This document shows positions 1 to 8,761 of a stretch of DNA of 23,889 bases, in pieces. Each line of letters starts with the position of its first letter. The stretch's first letter is position 1. The position numbers were made by a program, and so were the translations under genes. The DNA comes from an uncultured Spirochaetia bacterium (GTDB lineage: Bacteria; Spirochaetota; UBA4802; JAGODF01), in assembly GCA_937967705.1 (NCBI GenBank), contig CALCJG010000351.1, forward strand, positions 1 to 23,889, given 5' to 3'. The notes below the pieces were generated by a model. That model had not been told where the DNA came from. It made no database searches and was given only the letters and a program-made list of their open reading frames with translations.

Positions 1-750
1 GCGGTCAGGCAGAAGCTGTCGCCACGAATCCTCCCGCGCCTGGGCCTTCAGGAACTGGCGCGTGATATCATCGCCGGGCCAGCTGGAGGTGGTGACGCGC
101 AGTTCTGCTCCCATGTTGGTGATAGTGGCTCTCTCCGGAACGGAGAGTGAGGCGACTCCGGGACCCGTGTATTCCACGACACATCCCACATTGCCCTTGG
201 TGGTAAGTATTTCCAAGACCTTGAGGATGATATCCTTGGCGGATACCCATGGCCGGAGCGCTCCAGTGAGCCTGACATTGATGACCCGGGGAGCTGTGAG
301 ATAGAAGGGCCCCCCGCCCATGGCGACCGCCACATCCAGACCCCCGGCGCCAATGGCGATCATACCGATGCCGCCCCCTGTGGGCGTGTGACTGTCGGAG
401 CCCAGCAGGGTTGCTCCCGGACGCCCGAACCGTTCCAGATGAACCTGATGGCAGATCCCGTTCCCCGCACGGGAGTAGTAAATGCCGTGATTGGCGTTCA
501 TCGTCTGGAGATATCTGTGATCGTCCGCGTTCTCAAAACCCATCTGGAGGGTATTGTGGTCCACATAGGATACCGAGATTTCCGTTTTAACCCGATCAAT
601 CCCCATGGCCTCGAATTGCAGGTAGGCCATGGTTCCCGTGGCGTCCTGGGTCAGAGTCTGGTCGATTCGAATGCCTATTTCGCTTCCGGGTATGAGATCT
701 CCCTCCATGAGGTGTTCTTGAAGTATTTTATAGGTAACAGACTGGTTCAT
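1..750 (-). CDS. acn: Aconitate hydratase, N-terminal part (runs off left edge)
   Basis: Aconitase interconverts citrate and isocitrate in the TCA cycle using a 4Fe-4S cluster. Only the first 250 residues are present, and the gene continues beyond base 1. Visible signatures are the stretch IDQTLTQDATGTMAYLQFEA at about residues 29-48, the YVDHN segment at 62-66, and GSDSHTPTGGG at about 117-127, all typical of aconitase rather than isopropylmalate dehydratase. The cluster cysteines should lie in the missing part. The start ATG (748-750 on the reverse strand) is preceded by AAGGT. The gene is divergent from the hemerythrin gene, with 149 bases between them. A CATAAT element lies at 766-771 on the minus strand, but the implied leader would be too short, so I do not call a promoter. 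The length class (about 640 versus 900 residues) cannot be read from this fragment. Confidence 0.93.
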   Translation of the reverse strand, partial: MNQSVTYKILQEHLMEGDLIPGSEIGIRIDQTLTQDATGTMAYLQFEAMGIDRVKTEISVSYVDHNTLQMGFENADDHRYLQTMNANHGIYYSRAGNGICHQVHLERFGRPGATLLGSDSHTPTGGGIGMIAIGAGGLDVAVAMGGGPFYLTAPRVINVRLTGALRPWVSAKDIILKVLEILTTKGNVGCVVEYTGPGVASLSVPERATITNMGAELRVTTSSWPGDDITRQFLKAQAREDSWRQLLPDR

Positions 751-899
751 GATGTACCTTTATAAATTATGGGATAGGGGGAATTCTAATTGAAGAAATA
801 ATACCCTCAGTATTTACTTCCTTCTGTTCATGCTGTTGCAGTAACTGTGGAAAATATTTCCTGTCAATAAATATTTCTGGAAAGGGAAAGGGAACAGCT

Positions 900-1307
900 A
901 TGGGTTCTGTTTTATGGGATAAAAGGTTAAGTGTAGGTTCCGCCATTCTGGACGAGGACCATCGCGGTATGATGGATGCCCTTAATGAATTAAACGAAAA
1001 TTTGGACAGCCCAGAGAGACTTCAGGATGTTTTCAACCGATTTGTTCATCTGACGGGGGTCCATTTTAAAAGGGAGGAGGCAATGATGCGTGCGTCGGGA
1101 TTCATGGAAATTAAAGAACATGTCCGCGAGCACCAGGGATTTATTTTGAGCATAGGAAACATGCAGGAACAGCTGAAAAACCGGCGGGGGGTCATTAACG
1201 GGGAACTGCTTGAAATTCTCAGGACCTGGCTGTTAAGTCATATCATGAAAATGGATGGGAAATACAGGGGTCTTCTCCATGATCAGGGGAGTAAACCGCT
1301 GCAGTGA
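900..1307 (+). CDS. Bacteriohemerythrin
   Basis: Single-domain hemerythrin of 135 residues, a cytoplasmic non-heme diiron protein that binds O2 and is usually linked to oxygen sensing, storage or detoxification in micro-oxic or anaerobic bacteria. The full ligand set of the family is visible: His21 (in DEDHRG), His55 and Glu59 (VHFKREE), His74 and His78 (HVREH), and His114 with Asp119 (SHIMKMD). The usual Gln before the first His is replaced by Asp20, a small deviation. The length matches stand-alone bacteriohemerythrins, and there is no fused receptor domain. Start ATG is preceded by GGGAAAGGGAA. Its stop overlaps the GTG start of the next gene (GTGA), so the downstream membrane protein is probably translationally coupled. 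Confidence 0.93.
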   Translation: MGSVLWDKRLSVGSAILDEDHRGMMDALNELNENLDSPERLQDVFNRFVHLTGVHFKREEAMMRASGFMEIKEHVREHQGFILSIGNMQEQLKNRRGVINGELLEILRTWLLSHIMKMDGKYRGLLHDQGSKPLQ

Positions 1308-1966
1308 TTGCCAAGAGCCTTAAAATATTCAAGGGAGTCTGTTTCTGGATCGGTATAGTATGCCTGACAGCCTTTGTTTTGCTGCTTTTATATTCCAATA
1401 TTATCATTCATCGATTTGCTGAACCCTATATCTATAGGGATATCGGGAGTCTTGATCGATATCATACGGGTCTGCTCCTGGGTACCAACAAATATCTCCG
1501 TGGACGCTCGCTCAATCCCTTTTATCAGAGCCGAATCGAAACAGCTGCTCAGCTTTACCATAAGGGTAAAATTCGATTTATCATTGCCAGCGGGGCCAAT
1601 CCCGGGCCTTATTACAATGAACCTCATCAGATGAAGGAGGATTTGAAGCAAAAGGGAGTTCCCGCCAGGATGATCTTCCAAGATTATGCCGGATTGCGCA
1701 CATTGGATTCTGTTGTCCGCTGCAGATACATCTTTGGCCAGTCAAGGTTTTTGATTATCTCTCAGGATTTTCATAACAGGAGAGCTGTTTACCTGGCTCG
1801 GCAGTGGGGGATGGAAGCGGTCGGTTTCAACGCTCCCGGGGTCAGGGGGGTGCGAGTATGGAAAACAAGGATCAGGGAGATGTTTGCCAAACTCAAGGCC
1901 TTTCTGGACATACACATCTTTAAAACCCAGCCCCGGTTTCTAGGAAAGAGGATTAAAATCCCTTGA
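1304..1966 (+). CDS. SanA/YdcF-like DUF218 membrane protein
   Basis: A 220-residue protein with one N-terminal membrane span (about residues 12-32) followed by a DUF218 domain. The sequence follows the SanA (vancomycin exclusion) subfamily: LLLGTNKYL near 57-65, NPFYQSRIETAAQLY, IIASGAN, YNEP, then YAGLRTLDSVVR and IISQDFHNRRA. SanA-type proteins affect envelope permeability and are thought to sit in the inner membrane with the domain outside; the biochemical activity is not established. The start chosen is GTG, overlapping the hemerythrin stop. It is the only start that keeps the whole membrane segment with its basic leader. The gene ends in a TTGA overlap with the flavoprotein gene, so these three genes form one tightly packed operon. 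Confidence 0.85.
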   Translation: MIAKSLKIFKGVCFWIGIVCLTAFVLLLLYSNIIIHRFAEPYIYRDIGSLDRYHTGLLLGTNKYLRGRSLNPFYQSRIETAAQLYHKGKIRFIIASGANPGPYYNEPHQMKEDLKQKGVPARMIFQDYAGLRTLDSVVRCRYIFGQSRFLIISQDFHNRRAVYLARQWGMEAVGFNAPGVRGVRVWKTRIREMFAKLKAFLDIHIFKTQPRFLGKRIKIP

Positions 1967-3189
1967 ACGGTTACGAGGATGTGATTATCGTAGGGGGTGG
2001 GCCGGCAGGATTGTTCTGCGCCGTCTGCTGTGCAACTGCAAAGCATGCCTCGGTTTTAGAAAAAATGCCGGAACCGGGTAGAAAGCTCCTCCTCTCGGGG
2101 ACCGGACGATGCAATCTGACTCATGGGGGGAATATCGATGATTTCCTTGAGCACTATGGAGAGAAGGGCCGTTTCCTGAAGCATGGCCTATACGCTTTCA
2201 GCAACCATGATCTTCGGACATTCTTTCAGGAAAGGGGGGTGATGTGTGCCGAGGAGGACAATGGCAAGGTGTTTCCAGTTTCTGGCGGGGCTTCGAAAAT
2301 TCTGGAGGTACTCCTGCGGGAGGTTGAACGGGCGGGAGCATCCGTGAAGACTGCCTGTTCGATAAAGAGCGTCAGCAGGGGGGGAGAGGTCTTTATGCTT
2401 CAGACGGATCGGGGGGAGATGACATCCAGGGCGCTGGTCATCGCTACCGGTGGAAAATCCTATCCTTATACGGGTTCCACGGGTGACGGCTTCCGTTTTG
2501 CCGAGTCTCTGGGTCATACCCTGATCGAGCCGGGTCCCGCCCTGGTTCCCGTCTATCCCGAGGACTATCCTTTTGGGGATCTCGCGGGGATTTCTATTCG
2601 GGATTCAGCTCTCATTCTCTACAGGGAAGGCCGCCGCCGGGGGGTGCATCAGGGGGATGTACTCTTCACTCACCGGGGGCTCTCCGGTCCGGGCATTCTG
2701 GATTTCTCCCGCAAGATTCGTGAAGGCGATCTATTATGCCTGTCTCTCATTTCGGCAGGTTTGAGGGGAGATTTCCCGGAACAGCTGGGATCCCATCTGA
2801 AAAGCCGGGCTTCACAATCAGTGAAAGGGGTCCTTTCACAATGGAGTATACCGGAAAGGCTCGCCGTCAGGATACTGCAGATGACGGGAATCCCGATGGA
2901 TTTAAAATGCGGGAACCTCAGCAGGGAAAAACGCAGAGCGATGGAGGAGATGATACTGTCCTGTACCATGAAGATAGGCAGGCTGGGGGATTTCCGCGAG
3001 GCGATGGTCACGAGGGGAGGAGTGGATTTACGGGAGGTGGATGCCCGAACCATGGAATCAAAAATCGTTTCGAACCTCTTTTTTATCGGGGAGGTACTGG
3101 ATATTGATGGAGATACGGGCGGTTATAACCTCCAGGCCTGCTTTTCCACCGCTTTTCTGGCGGGGATGAGTCTCCGGCAAAGAAAGTGA
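1963..3189 (+). CDS. BaiN/HI0933-family NAD(P)/FAD-dependent oxidoreductase
   Basis: A 408-residue flavoprotein of the HI0933-like (YhiN/BaiN) family. The FAD-binding Rossmann motif GGGPAG lies at residues 11-16. It is followed by the family block GRKLLLSGTGRCNLTH, the ATGGKSYPYTGSTGDG segment, LFTHRGLSGPGIL, and the C-terminal GEVLDIDGDTGGYNLQ block that closes the FAD site. The length agrees with the family. Members are conserved, and physiological substrates are known for few (for example bile-acid pathway flavoproteins in gut clostridia), so the substrate here is open. The start is TTG at 1963, overlapping the upstream stop as TTGA, with a purine-rich GGAAAGAGGA about 10 bases upstream. 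It is the last gene of the hemerythrin operon. Confidence 0.9.
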   Translation: MNGYEDVIIVGGGPAGLFCAVCCATAKHASVLEKMPEPGRKLLLSGTGRCNLTHGGNIDDFLEHYGEKGRFLKHGLYAFSNHDLRTFFQERGVMCAEEDNGKVFPVSGGASKILEVLLREVERAGASVKTACSIKSVSRGGEVFMLQTDRGEMTSRALVIATGGKSYPYTGSTGDGFRFAESLGHTLIEPGPALVPVYPEDYPFGDLAGISIRDSALILYREGRRRGVHQGDVLFTHRGLSGPGILDFSRKIREGDLLCLSLISAGLRGDFPEQLGSHLKSRASQSVKGVLSQWSIPERLAVRILQMTGIPMDLKCGNLSREKRRAMEEMILSCTMKIGRLGDFREAMVTRGGVDLREVDARTMESKIVSNLFFIGEVLDIDGDTGGYNLQACFSTAFLAGMSLRQRK

Positions 3190-3210
3190 TGATGCCTTGA
3201 TGTTATTTCA

Positions 3211-3237
3211 TTGAAAAGTTTTTTGCCGCTGTATAGT
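3211..3237 (+). promoter_or_regulatory. Possible sigma70-type promoter for the 3274-5255 operon
   Basis: TTGAAA (3211-3216) and TATAGT (3232-3237) are separated by 15 bases. A shifted -10 reading, TAGTAT, gives a 17-base spacer. The predicted start near 3245 would leave a leader of about 30 bases, matching the downstream ATG at 3274. Seen by eye only. Confidence 0.35.
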
Positions 3238-3273
3238 ATGGAAAAAAAATAACTGTTAATGAGGGACAATCCT

Positions 3274-3894
3274 ATGCTTAAGATAGTGACAGGTACTTTA
3301 CTGATCCTGTCATCAGTATGTCTGTTTTTTTATGGAAAACCGGCCCTTCTCAGTGAAAAGAGGATGGTTGAACGGTATAAATGGGTCAGGGAGCTGAAAG
3401 ACGGTTCCTTCCGGGTAGGCGATCAAATCAGCATTGAGGGCAGGGTGAGCGACCGTAATCCGGTTCTGGTGCATAACTTTGTGGCTGCCAGGAAGGAAAA
3501 ACGGGATAAACAGGGGGGAAGCAATGGTGAATGGATCCCCGTCCATAAATACATTCAGCCCCTAATCATCGAGGTGCAGGGCGGCCAGATCCATCTTCTT
3601 GCTGACGATATCTGTGTCATGGGGGATCATCTTCTCATCATTGAAACTGATGAGAAAACGGAACAGGGTGAGCCTGTTCGCTATGTCGGCGTGAAGCCCA
3701 AAGCGCCGGTCTTTCTTCTCGGAATTATAAAATCGGCAGATATCGTCACCATGCAGAAGAAGATCTCTTTTGTTGGGACCAGGGATCAATACCTCGATCG
3801 GATCGATCAGGGCACTTTCACAATCAATGCCATCATCCTGCTCCTGCTCACAATGGGCATAGCCCTTGTCGGATGGGGTCTGTATAAAAAATGA
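3274..3894 (+). CDS. Two-span membrane protein, weakly GIDE/TMEM43-like
   Basis: A 206-residue protein with one hydrophobic span near each end (about residues 3-20 and 184-203) and a soluble central region. The central part contains VGDQISIEGRVSDRNPVLVH and later PLIIEVQGGQIHLLADD. This layout loosely resembles GIDE-domain membrane proteins (a beta-rich domain between two spans), but the similarity is faint and I assign no function. An in-frame ATG at 3259 exists. I prefer ATG 3274 because AGGGA at 3262-3266 sits seven bases before it, while 3259 has no ribosome-binding site. The stop overlaps the ATG of the MFS gene (ATGA), so the two are coupled and the protein may act with the exporter. 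Confidence 0.75.
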   Translation: MLKIVTGTLLILSSVCLFFYGKPALLSEKRMVERYKWVRELKDGSFRVGDQISIEGRVSDRNPVLVHNFVAARKEKRDKQGGSNGEWIPVHKYIQPLIIEVQGGQIHLLADDICVMGDHLLIIETDEKTEQGEPVRYVGVKPKAPVFLLGIIKSADIVTMQKKISFVGTRDQYLDRIDQGTFTINAIILLLLTMGIALVGWGLYKK

Positions 3895-5255
3895 ATACAG
3901 TGGAAAATACGGCTCTTTTCATCTCCGCCCTGACCTCTTTTCTTACGGCGTTTCTCGGGTCTTCTATCAATATCGCCCTTCCTGTTATCGGTAAGGAGTT
4001 CTCCTCAGATGCCATCACACTTAGCTGGATTTCTACAATCTATCTGCTGACAGCGGCCATGTTTCTCGTCCCCTTCGGACGCATTGCGGATATTTGGGGG
4101 AACAAGAGGATTTTCAGTCTGGGGGTATTGGGGTTTACTCTGGCCTCCTTGCTCTGTTCCCTTGCTCAGACGGACCTTATGCTGATTATCTTCCGGGCCT
4201 TCCAGGGAATAGCCAGTGCCATGGTTTTCGGAACGGGCATTGCCATCGTAACCATGGTCTTCCCCCTGCAGAAGAGGGGTGCTGCTATCGGTATCAATGT
4301 GGCCACTGTTTATATCGGACTGTCGATGGGACCTTTCCTGGGGGGGATGCTTACCCAGACGCTGGGTTGGCGCAGCTTGTTTCTGGTCAATGTTCCTCTC
4401 GGTGTCATTGTATTTATACTGATTGGTCTGAAACTTAAGGGAGAATGGGCCGAGTCCAGGGGGGAATCCTTTGACCTGATCGGCTCCCTGCTCTACAGTA
4501 TCAGCCTGGTTTCTCTCATGTACGGATTTTCCCACCTGCCGGAGCGCATAGGGCTACTCTTCTTTCTTGGGGGACTGGCTGGCATTACCGGATTCCTGAT
4601 GTGGGAGATGCAGGCAAAACATCCCGTTCTTAACATCAATCTTTTCCGTCAGAACAGGGTCTTTGCTTTTTCAAATCTGGCAGCGCTCATTCATTACAGC
4701 TCGACCTTCGGGGTAACCTTTCTGTTGAGCCTTTATCTCGAGTATAACAAGCAGATGTCACCGGTACATACCGGGATGGTTCTGGTCGCTCAGCCGGTTA
4801 TCATGGCCCTTTTCTCTCCCCTGGCCGGTCGGCTATCGGATAAGAGAGACCCGGGGAATGTGGCCTCCGCGGGTATGTTTCTGACCATTGTTGGGCTGGT
4901 GATCCTCATCTTCATTGATTCCTTCCAGGGATTGATTCCTATAATATTAACCCTCATGCTTCTGGGCTTCGGATTTGCGCTGTTCTCCTCTCCTAACACC
5001 AATGCAGTGATGAGTTCCGTGGAAAGAAAATTCTACGGTGTGAGTTCCGGCACTCTGGGAACCATGCGGCTTCTGGGGCAGATGCTCAGCATGGGCGTTG
5101 CCATGTTCATGTTCAGCCTTTTCATCGGCAGAAGGGAGATCGTTCCGGAGCATTATGACATGCTGCTGAAGAGCATCAGGCTTTCGTTCATGGTCTTTGC
5201 CGTCCTCTGCGTTGTGGGCCTTTTTGCCTCTTTGGTCAGAGGGAAGGCACGGTAG
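3891..5255 (+). CDS. MFS transporter, DHA2 (EmrB/QacA) type
   Basis: A 454-residue multi-span inner-membrane transporter of the major facilitator superfamily. Family marks are the first-span motif SSINIALPVI, the A-like loop GRIADIWGNKR (about residues 63-73), and the antiporter motif C region with GPFLGGMLTQTLGWRSLFLV followed by NVPLG, which is characteristic of the drug:proton antiporter DHA2 group. A second GRLSDKRDPG loop lies in the C-terminal half. DHA2 proteins commonly have 14 spans and export toxic compounds with proton motive force; the substrate cannot be told from sequence. The ATG overlaps the upstream stop by four bases, which fixes the start. No regulator gene of TetR or MarR type lies beside it. 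Confidence 0.88.
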   Translation: MNTVENTALFISALTSFLTAFLGSSINIALPVIGKEFSSDAITLSWISTIYLLTAAMFLVPFGRIADIWGNKRIFSLGVLGFTLASLLCSLAQTDLMLIIFRAFQGIASAMVFGTGIAIVTMVFPLQKRGAAIGINVATVYIGLSMGPFLGGMLTQTLGWRSLFLVNVPLGVIVFILIGLKLKGEWAESRGESFDLIGSLLYSISLVSLMYGFSHLPERIGLLFFLGGLAGITGFLMWEMQAKHPVLNINLFRQNRVFAFSNLAALIHYSSTFGVTFLLSLYLEYNKQMSPVHTGMVLVAQPVIMALFSPLAGRLSDKRDPGNVASAGMFLTIVGLVILIFIDSFQGLIPIILTLMLLGFGFALFSSPNTNAVMSSVERKFYGVSSGTLGTMRLLGQMLSMGVAMFMFSLFIGRREIVPEHYDMLLKSIRLSFMVFAVLCVVGLFASLVRGKAR

Positions 5256-5429
5256 AAACATATACATTTAACTCATTGGGGGTAATTTCTTTCATTTATT
5301 GATTGATCAGCATATACTGATGAGTTAGTATCAAAAAAGAGTCATACAAGCTTCGATTGGAAGGTTGACAATACTCCTTTAAGTGATCCTGGATAGTTCT
5401 CTCACCAAATATGATGTAAAGGAGCCCAT
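5256..5429 (+). other. Intergenic leader of the chemotaxis receptor with inverted repeats
   Basis: This 174-base gap holds a perfect 8-base inverted repeat, TAACTCAT (5269-5276) and ATGAGTTA (5320-5327). Inside and next to its right arm are two short overlapping hairpins: ATCAG/CTGAT around 5306-5321 and ATACT/AGTAT around 5314-5331. TTGACA occurs at 5365-5370, but no convincing -10 hexamer lies 16-18 bases downstream. No sigma28-type TAAA-N15-GCCGATAA or sigma54 element was found. I see no gene here. Confidence 0.35.
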
Positions 5430-6986
5430 ATGAAAGCGATACTGGAGAGTTTCTTCTTAGGAAAGTACAGGGAAGCGTCCTTTCTGAAGCAGAGACTTGC
5501 CAAGACCCTCATGTATTTCAATCTCGTGATATCCGCCCTTATTTTAACCCTGTTTGTCGTGGTTGTCATTCTCTCTCCCAGTGCGATTCGAACGGCAGGT
5601 CCGATCATCGTCGTCATCGTCCTGGTCTGTCTCACGTCACTGTTTATACTGAGAAGCGGTCATTACAGTTTTGCCTCTAATTTTGTCGCTACGGTAATGG
5701 TTGTATCTCTAATTCTGGGTATTTATGGCCGGGCCTTCAAGGATCCCCATACGGTTTATACAACGAATTTTTACTATCTCATGACCACCATCGTGTTTAC
5801 AACCCTCTTCAGTACGCGACGATGGGTCATCAGCTTCACAGGCTTGATCATTGCCAACGATGTGATAGTGTTTTTGCTGATCAAAGATGTCCTGGATGAA
5901 TCATCCCTTCAGGCGGCCCAGATAGGTATGATCTATTCCATATGCGCCATCGTAATAATAACCATACTGGTACAGCTTATCTATCAGATCTTTCAGTCTG
6001 CCATGGAAAAGATACGTGAAGAGCTATTAAAAAATCAGGAGCAGTATGGTATCATCGATAAGCTCTTTAACTCCGCCAAAGAGACCTCCAACCAACTGGC
6101 GGATCTCTCCAAGAACCTTTCCCTGACCTCTGAAAAGTTCTCCGGGAATTCACAGAATCAGGCCTCATCGATTGAGGAAATCACCTCGGCCATTGAAGAG
6201 ATTTCTGCCGGAATGGATACCATGCACGAGGGCTCAAGCAGCCAGCACAGCGCCGTAATGGTGCTGATCGGAAAAATGAACGATCTTTCAGGAAGTATTA
6301 ACGATGTGGGGGGCGTGTCCCGGGACACCTTGCGGTTGACTAACAGAATTTCCATCGAGGCGAAGGAAGGGGAGAACTCCCTCAAGCAGATGAATGAGAG
6401 TCTGGCTCATATCGTCAAGAGTTCTGATGACATCAAGAACATCATAGCCATTATTGATGACATTTCCGACCGGATCAATCTCCTCTCCTTGAATGCAGCC
6501 ATTGAGGCAGCCAGGGCCGGTGATGCCGGGAGGGGTTTTGCCGTTGTGGCCGATGAGGTATCGAAGCTTGCCGATCAGACGGCGACGAGCATCAAGGAAA
6601 TCGACAGCCTGATCCGGGTGACCAATGACGAAATCAACCATGGCATGAGCGATATGATGGATGTCATCAACAAAATCAGGACCATGATTGACGGCATCGG
6701 GGAGATTACGTTAAAGATGAATAGCATTTTTGACTATGTCCAGAATCAGGTGGATCTGAATGTCGAAGTCAACAGGCATGTGGACACGGTCAAACTGAAG
6801 TCCGAGGAGATCAGAGTCGGTATTGAAGAACAGAAGAGGGCCTTTAATGAGATCCTCAAATCCATCGGAGAGATAAACGAATCCACGCAGGTTACGGTTT
6901 CAGAAGCTGATAAAATTGCGGACAACTCACGGCATATATCCGAGATGTCTGAAAATCTTGAGGAAATCATCAATTTCATCCGATAG
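5430..6986 (+). CDS. Methyl-accepting chemotaxis protein, multi-span, no HAMP
   Basis: A 518-residue chemoreceptor. The N-terminal 190 residues are very hydrophobic and contain about six predicted spans with only short loops, so there is no large periplasmic ligand domain and no recognisable HAMP domain between the last span and the signalling helices. The C-terminal part is a long coiled-coil signalling domain. Its hairpin tip, [16 protein letters not shown] followed by [11 protein letters not shown] (about residues 349-377), binds CheW and CheA. Such receptors may sense membrane state, small hydrophobic molecules or energy status, which is inference from topology. Start ATG has AAAGGAG five bases upstream (5418-5424). 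No other chemotaxis gene is in the window, so it is an orphan receptor. Confidence 0.93.
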   Translation: MKAILESFFLGKYREASFLKQRLAKTLMYFNLVISALILTLFVVVVILSPSAIRTAGPIIVVIVLVCLTSLFILRSGHYSFASNFVATVMVVSLILGIYGRAFKDPHTVYTTNFYYLMTTIVFTTLFSTRRWVISFTGLIIANDVIVFLLIKDVLDESSLQAAQIGMIYSICAIVIITILVQLIYQIFQSAMEKIREELLKNQEQYGIIDKLFNSAKETSNQLADLSKNLSLTSEKFSGNSQNQASSIEEITSAIEEISAGMDTMHEGSSSQHSAVMVLIGKMNDLSGSINDVGGVSRDTLRLTNRISIEAKEGENSLKQMNESLAHIVKSSDDIKNIIAIIDDISDRINLLSLNAAIEAARAGDAGRGFAVVADEVSKLADQTATSIKEIDSLIRVTNDEINHGMSDMMDVINKIRTMIDGIGEITLKMNSIFDYVQNQVDLNVEVNRHVDTVKLKSEEIRVGIEEQKRAFNEILKSIGEINESTQVTVSEADKIADNSRHISEMSENLEEIINFIR

Positions 6987-7007
6987 AAGAATAAAAAGGG
7001 GGTTCGC

Positions 7008-8042
7008 ATGTTTGGACGACAGAGCAGTATCGGAGTGGTCGGGGCTGGCGCCATCGGTGGCATCACAGCAGGTTTTATAGCCAAGATGGGGTATGATGTT
7101 GAGATCGTCTGCAAATATTCCGATCTAGCGGATAGGATTCGGCAGACCGGCATACACATCTTCGGAGTTAAAGGGGATTATACAGTCAGGATGTCTGCCG
7201 TTGCAAGAATACAGGAGCTCAAGGATAAAAAGGATGTCGTGTTCCTGGCAACGAAGGCGACGGATATGATGGATGCCGCCCGTTCCCTCCTGCCCTATTT
7301 GAAAGAAGACTCCCTTGTGGTATCTCTTCAGAACGGCATATGTGAGGACGCTCTGGCAAAGGTTCTGGGCCGGGAGCGTACAATAGGATGTGTTGTGGGA
7401 TGGGGAGCAACGATGCACAGTCCGGGGGAGCTTGAGATGACCTCTACCGGTGAGTTTATCGTGGGCAACATAGACCAGAAGCCCGATGACCGGCTCCTGT
7501 ATGTCAAGGAACTGCTGGATAACGTAGTCCCCGTGGAGATATCCGACAATATTATGGGCAATCTCTATTCCAAGCTGATCATCAATTCCTGCATCACGTC
7601 GCTGGGAGCCATCTGCGGTCTTACACTCGGAAAGATGCTGGCCCAGAAAAAGATACGCACCCTCTTCATCGAAATCATGAGGGAGGCCATGGCTGTGGCA
7701 GCGGCCATGGAACTGCACGTGGAGCCGTATGGAAGGAAGCTGGACTATTATAAATTCCTCGACAAGGGGACGTCTCTGGCGAATTTCCAGAGGCATCTGC
7801 TCATCCGGCTGATCGGGCTGAAGTACAGAAAGCTCAAGTCTTCCAGTCTCCAGTCTCTCGAGAGGGGCAAACCCTCTGAGATAGATTATCTCAACGGTTA
7901 CATCGTTTCTAAGGCCCGGGAGCATTCCATACCGACACCGGTCAATGACAAGATTGTTCAGATGATCAAGGAAATCGAGGGCGGCACCCGCAAGATAACC
8001 ATGGAGAATTTTTACGATTCATTCTTCTCGTCTTTTGAGTAG
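7008..8042 (+). CDS. Ketopantoate reductase (PanE/ApbA) family protein
   Basis: A 344-residue member of the ApbA/PanE family, NADPH-dependent 2-dehydropantoate 2-reductases. The Rossmann motif GAGAIGG is at residues 12-18. The ATKATD loop (about 81-86), SLQNG (106-110), and LYSKLIINS with the presumptive catalytic Lys189 and Asn193 are all in place. It is about 40 residues longer than typical PanE (around 300), with extra basic sequence around residues 255-285. No pantothenate gene (panB, panC, panD) is adjacent, so it could be the true pantoate enzyme or a paralogue acting on another 2-keto acid. AAGGGGG precedes the ATG by five bases. It lies 21 bases after the receptor gene and may be co-transcribed with it. 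Confidence 0.85.
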   Translation: MFGRQSSIGVVGAGAIGGITAGFIAKMGYDVEIVCKYSDLADRIRQTGIHIFGVKGDYTVRMSAVARIQELKDKKDVVFLATKATDMMDAARSLLPYLKEDSLVVSLQNGICEDALAKVLGRERTIGCVVGWGATMHSPGELEMTSTGEFIVGNIDQKPDDRLLYVKELLDNVVPVEISDNIMGNLYSKLIINSCITSLGAICGLTLGKMLAQKKIRTLFIEIMREAMAVAAAMELHVEPYGRKLDYYKFLDKGTSLANFQRHLLIRLIGLKYRKLKSSSLQSLERGKPSEIDYLNGYIVSKAREHSIPTPVNDKIVQMIKEIEGGTRKITMENFYDSFFSSFE

Positions 8043-8080
8043 CCGGTGATGGCTCCAAAGCGAAAGCTGAGTTCTCCCAA

Positions 8081-8761
8081 ATGAGGGTGATACGGGTATC
8101 TGACATCCCCAGACCGAAATACAGAGAACTCTGCCAGGCGATCCCCCATCTGTCAGACGTAGAGTCGAATCCGAAGATACGGATGCTGATAGAGGAGGGT
8201 TTGCGAATATCTGAGCCTGCAGCCCTGTACCGAGAGGTACCCATTGATGAGAGAGGCGAGGATTCTATTCTCGCGGGTGGCGTTAAACTCGTCAGCCCCC
8301 TTCTCTCTGATATTACGGGGCATGCCAGGGCTGTTTTCCCTTTTGTTCTGACTATCGGTTCTGCAATGGATGCCTGGATGGATTCCCTTCAGGATCTGTA
8401 TCATCGTTACTGGGCCGATCTCATTGCGACGGAAATACTGCACTGCTCGATTCTCTATCTGGACGGGATCATCCGGGAAAACCGAGAGATTAAACATCTC
8501 GCCATGATGAACCCCGGTTCCCTGGAATCCTGGCCTCTGGAAGAGCAAAACAAAATCTTCTCTTTGCTCGGCGGGAACTGGCGGGATATCGGTGTAGAAC
8601 TCCTACCAACATTTTTTATGAAACCGCTAAAAACCGTTTCGGGTATTAAGTTTTCAACGGAATCGGTGTTCGAGGCATGTCAGGCCTGTTCCCGGGAGGG
8701 ATGTCCGACACGAAGGGCACCACGGGATCCGCGTTTTGCCTCAAAGTATCAAATCCTGTAG
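8081..8761 (+). CDS. MetH-type B12 reactivation domain protein, stand-alone
   Basis: A 226-residue protein resembling the C-terminal activation (AdoMet-binding) domain of cobalamin-dependent methionine synthase. The NPGSLESWPLEEQNKIFSLL stretch, the IGVELLPTFFMKP segment and KTVSGI correspond to the conserved NPG..WPL.....F..L and SGI elements. Unlike MetH itself, it ends in a cysteine cluster, CQACSREGC (Cys-x2-Cys-x4-Cys), that may bind a metal or cluster. Stand-alone versions occur next to corrinoid methyltransferases, but none is seen nearby. It may assist a methionine synthase lacking its own activation domain encoded elsewhere; that is inference. The start ATG has no clear ribosome-binding site. 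Its 3' end overlaps the convergent J-domain gene by 13 bases. Confidence 0.78.
   Translation: MRVIRVSDIPRPKYRELCQAIPHLSDVESNPKIRMLIEEGLRISEPAALYREVPIDERGEDSILAGGVKLVSPLLSDITGHARAVFPFVLTIGSAMDAWMDSLQDLYHRYWADLIATEILHCSILYLDGIIRENREIKHLAMMNPGSLESWPLEEQNKIFSLLGGNWRDIGVELLPTFFMKPLKTVSGIKFSTESVFEACQACSREGCPTRRAPRDPRFASKYQIL

Noticed and set aside
5365..5397. TTGACA with GATAGT as a possible promoter of the chemoreceptor gene.
   Set aside because: The spacer is 21 bases and the -10 match is poor.
7125..7925. A 266-codon open frame on the minus strand inside the PanE-like gene.
   Set aside because: It is entirely antisense to a gene with clear family motifs, and its composition is that of a shadow frame.
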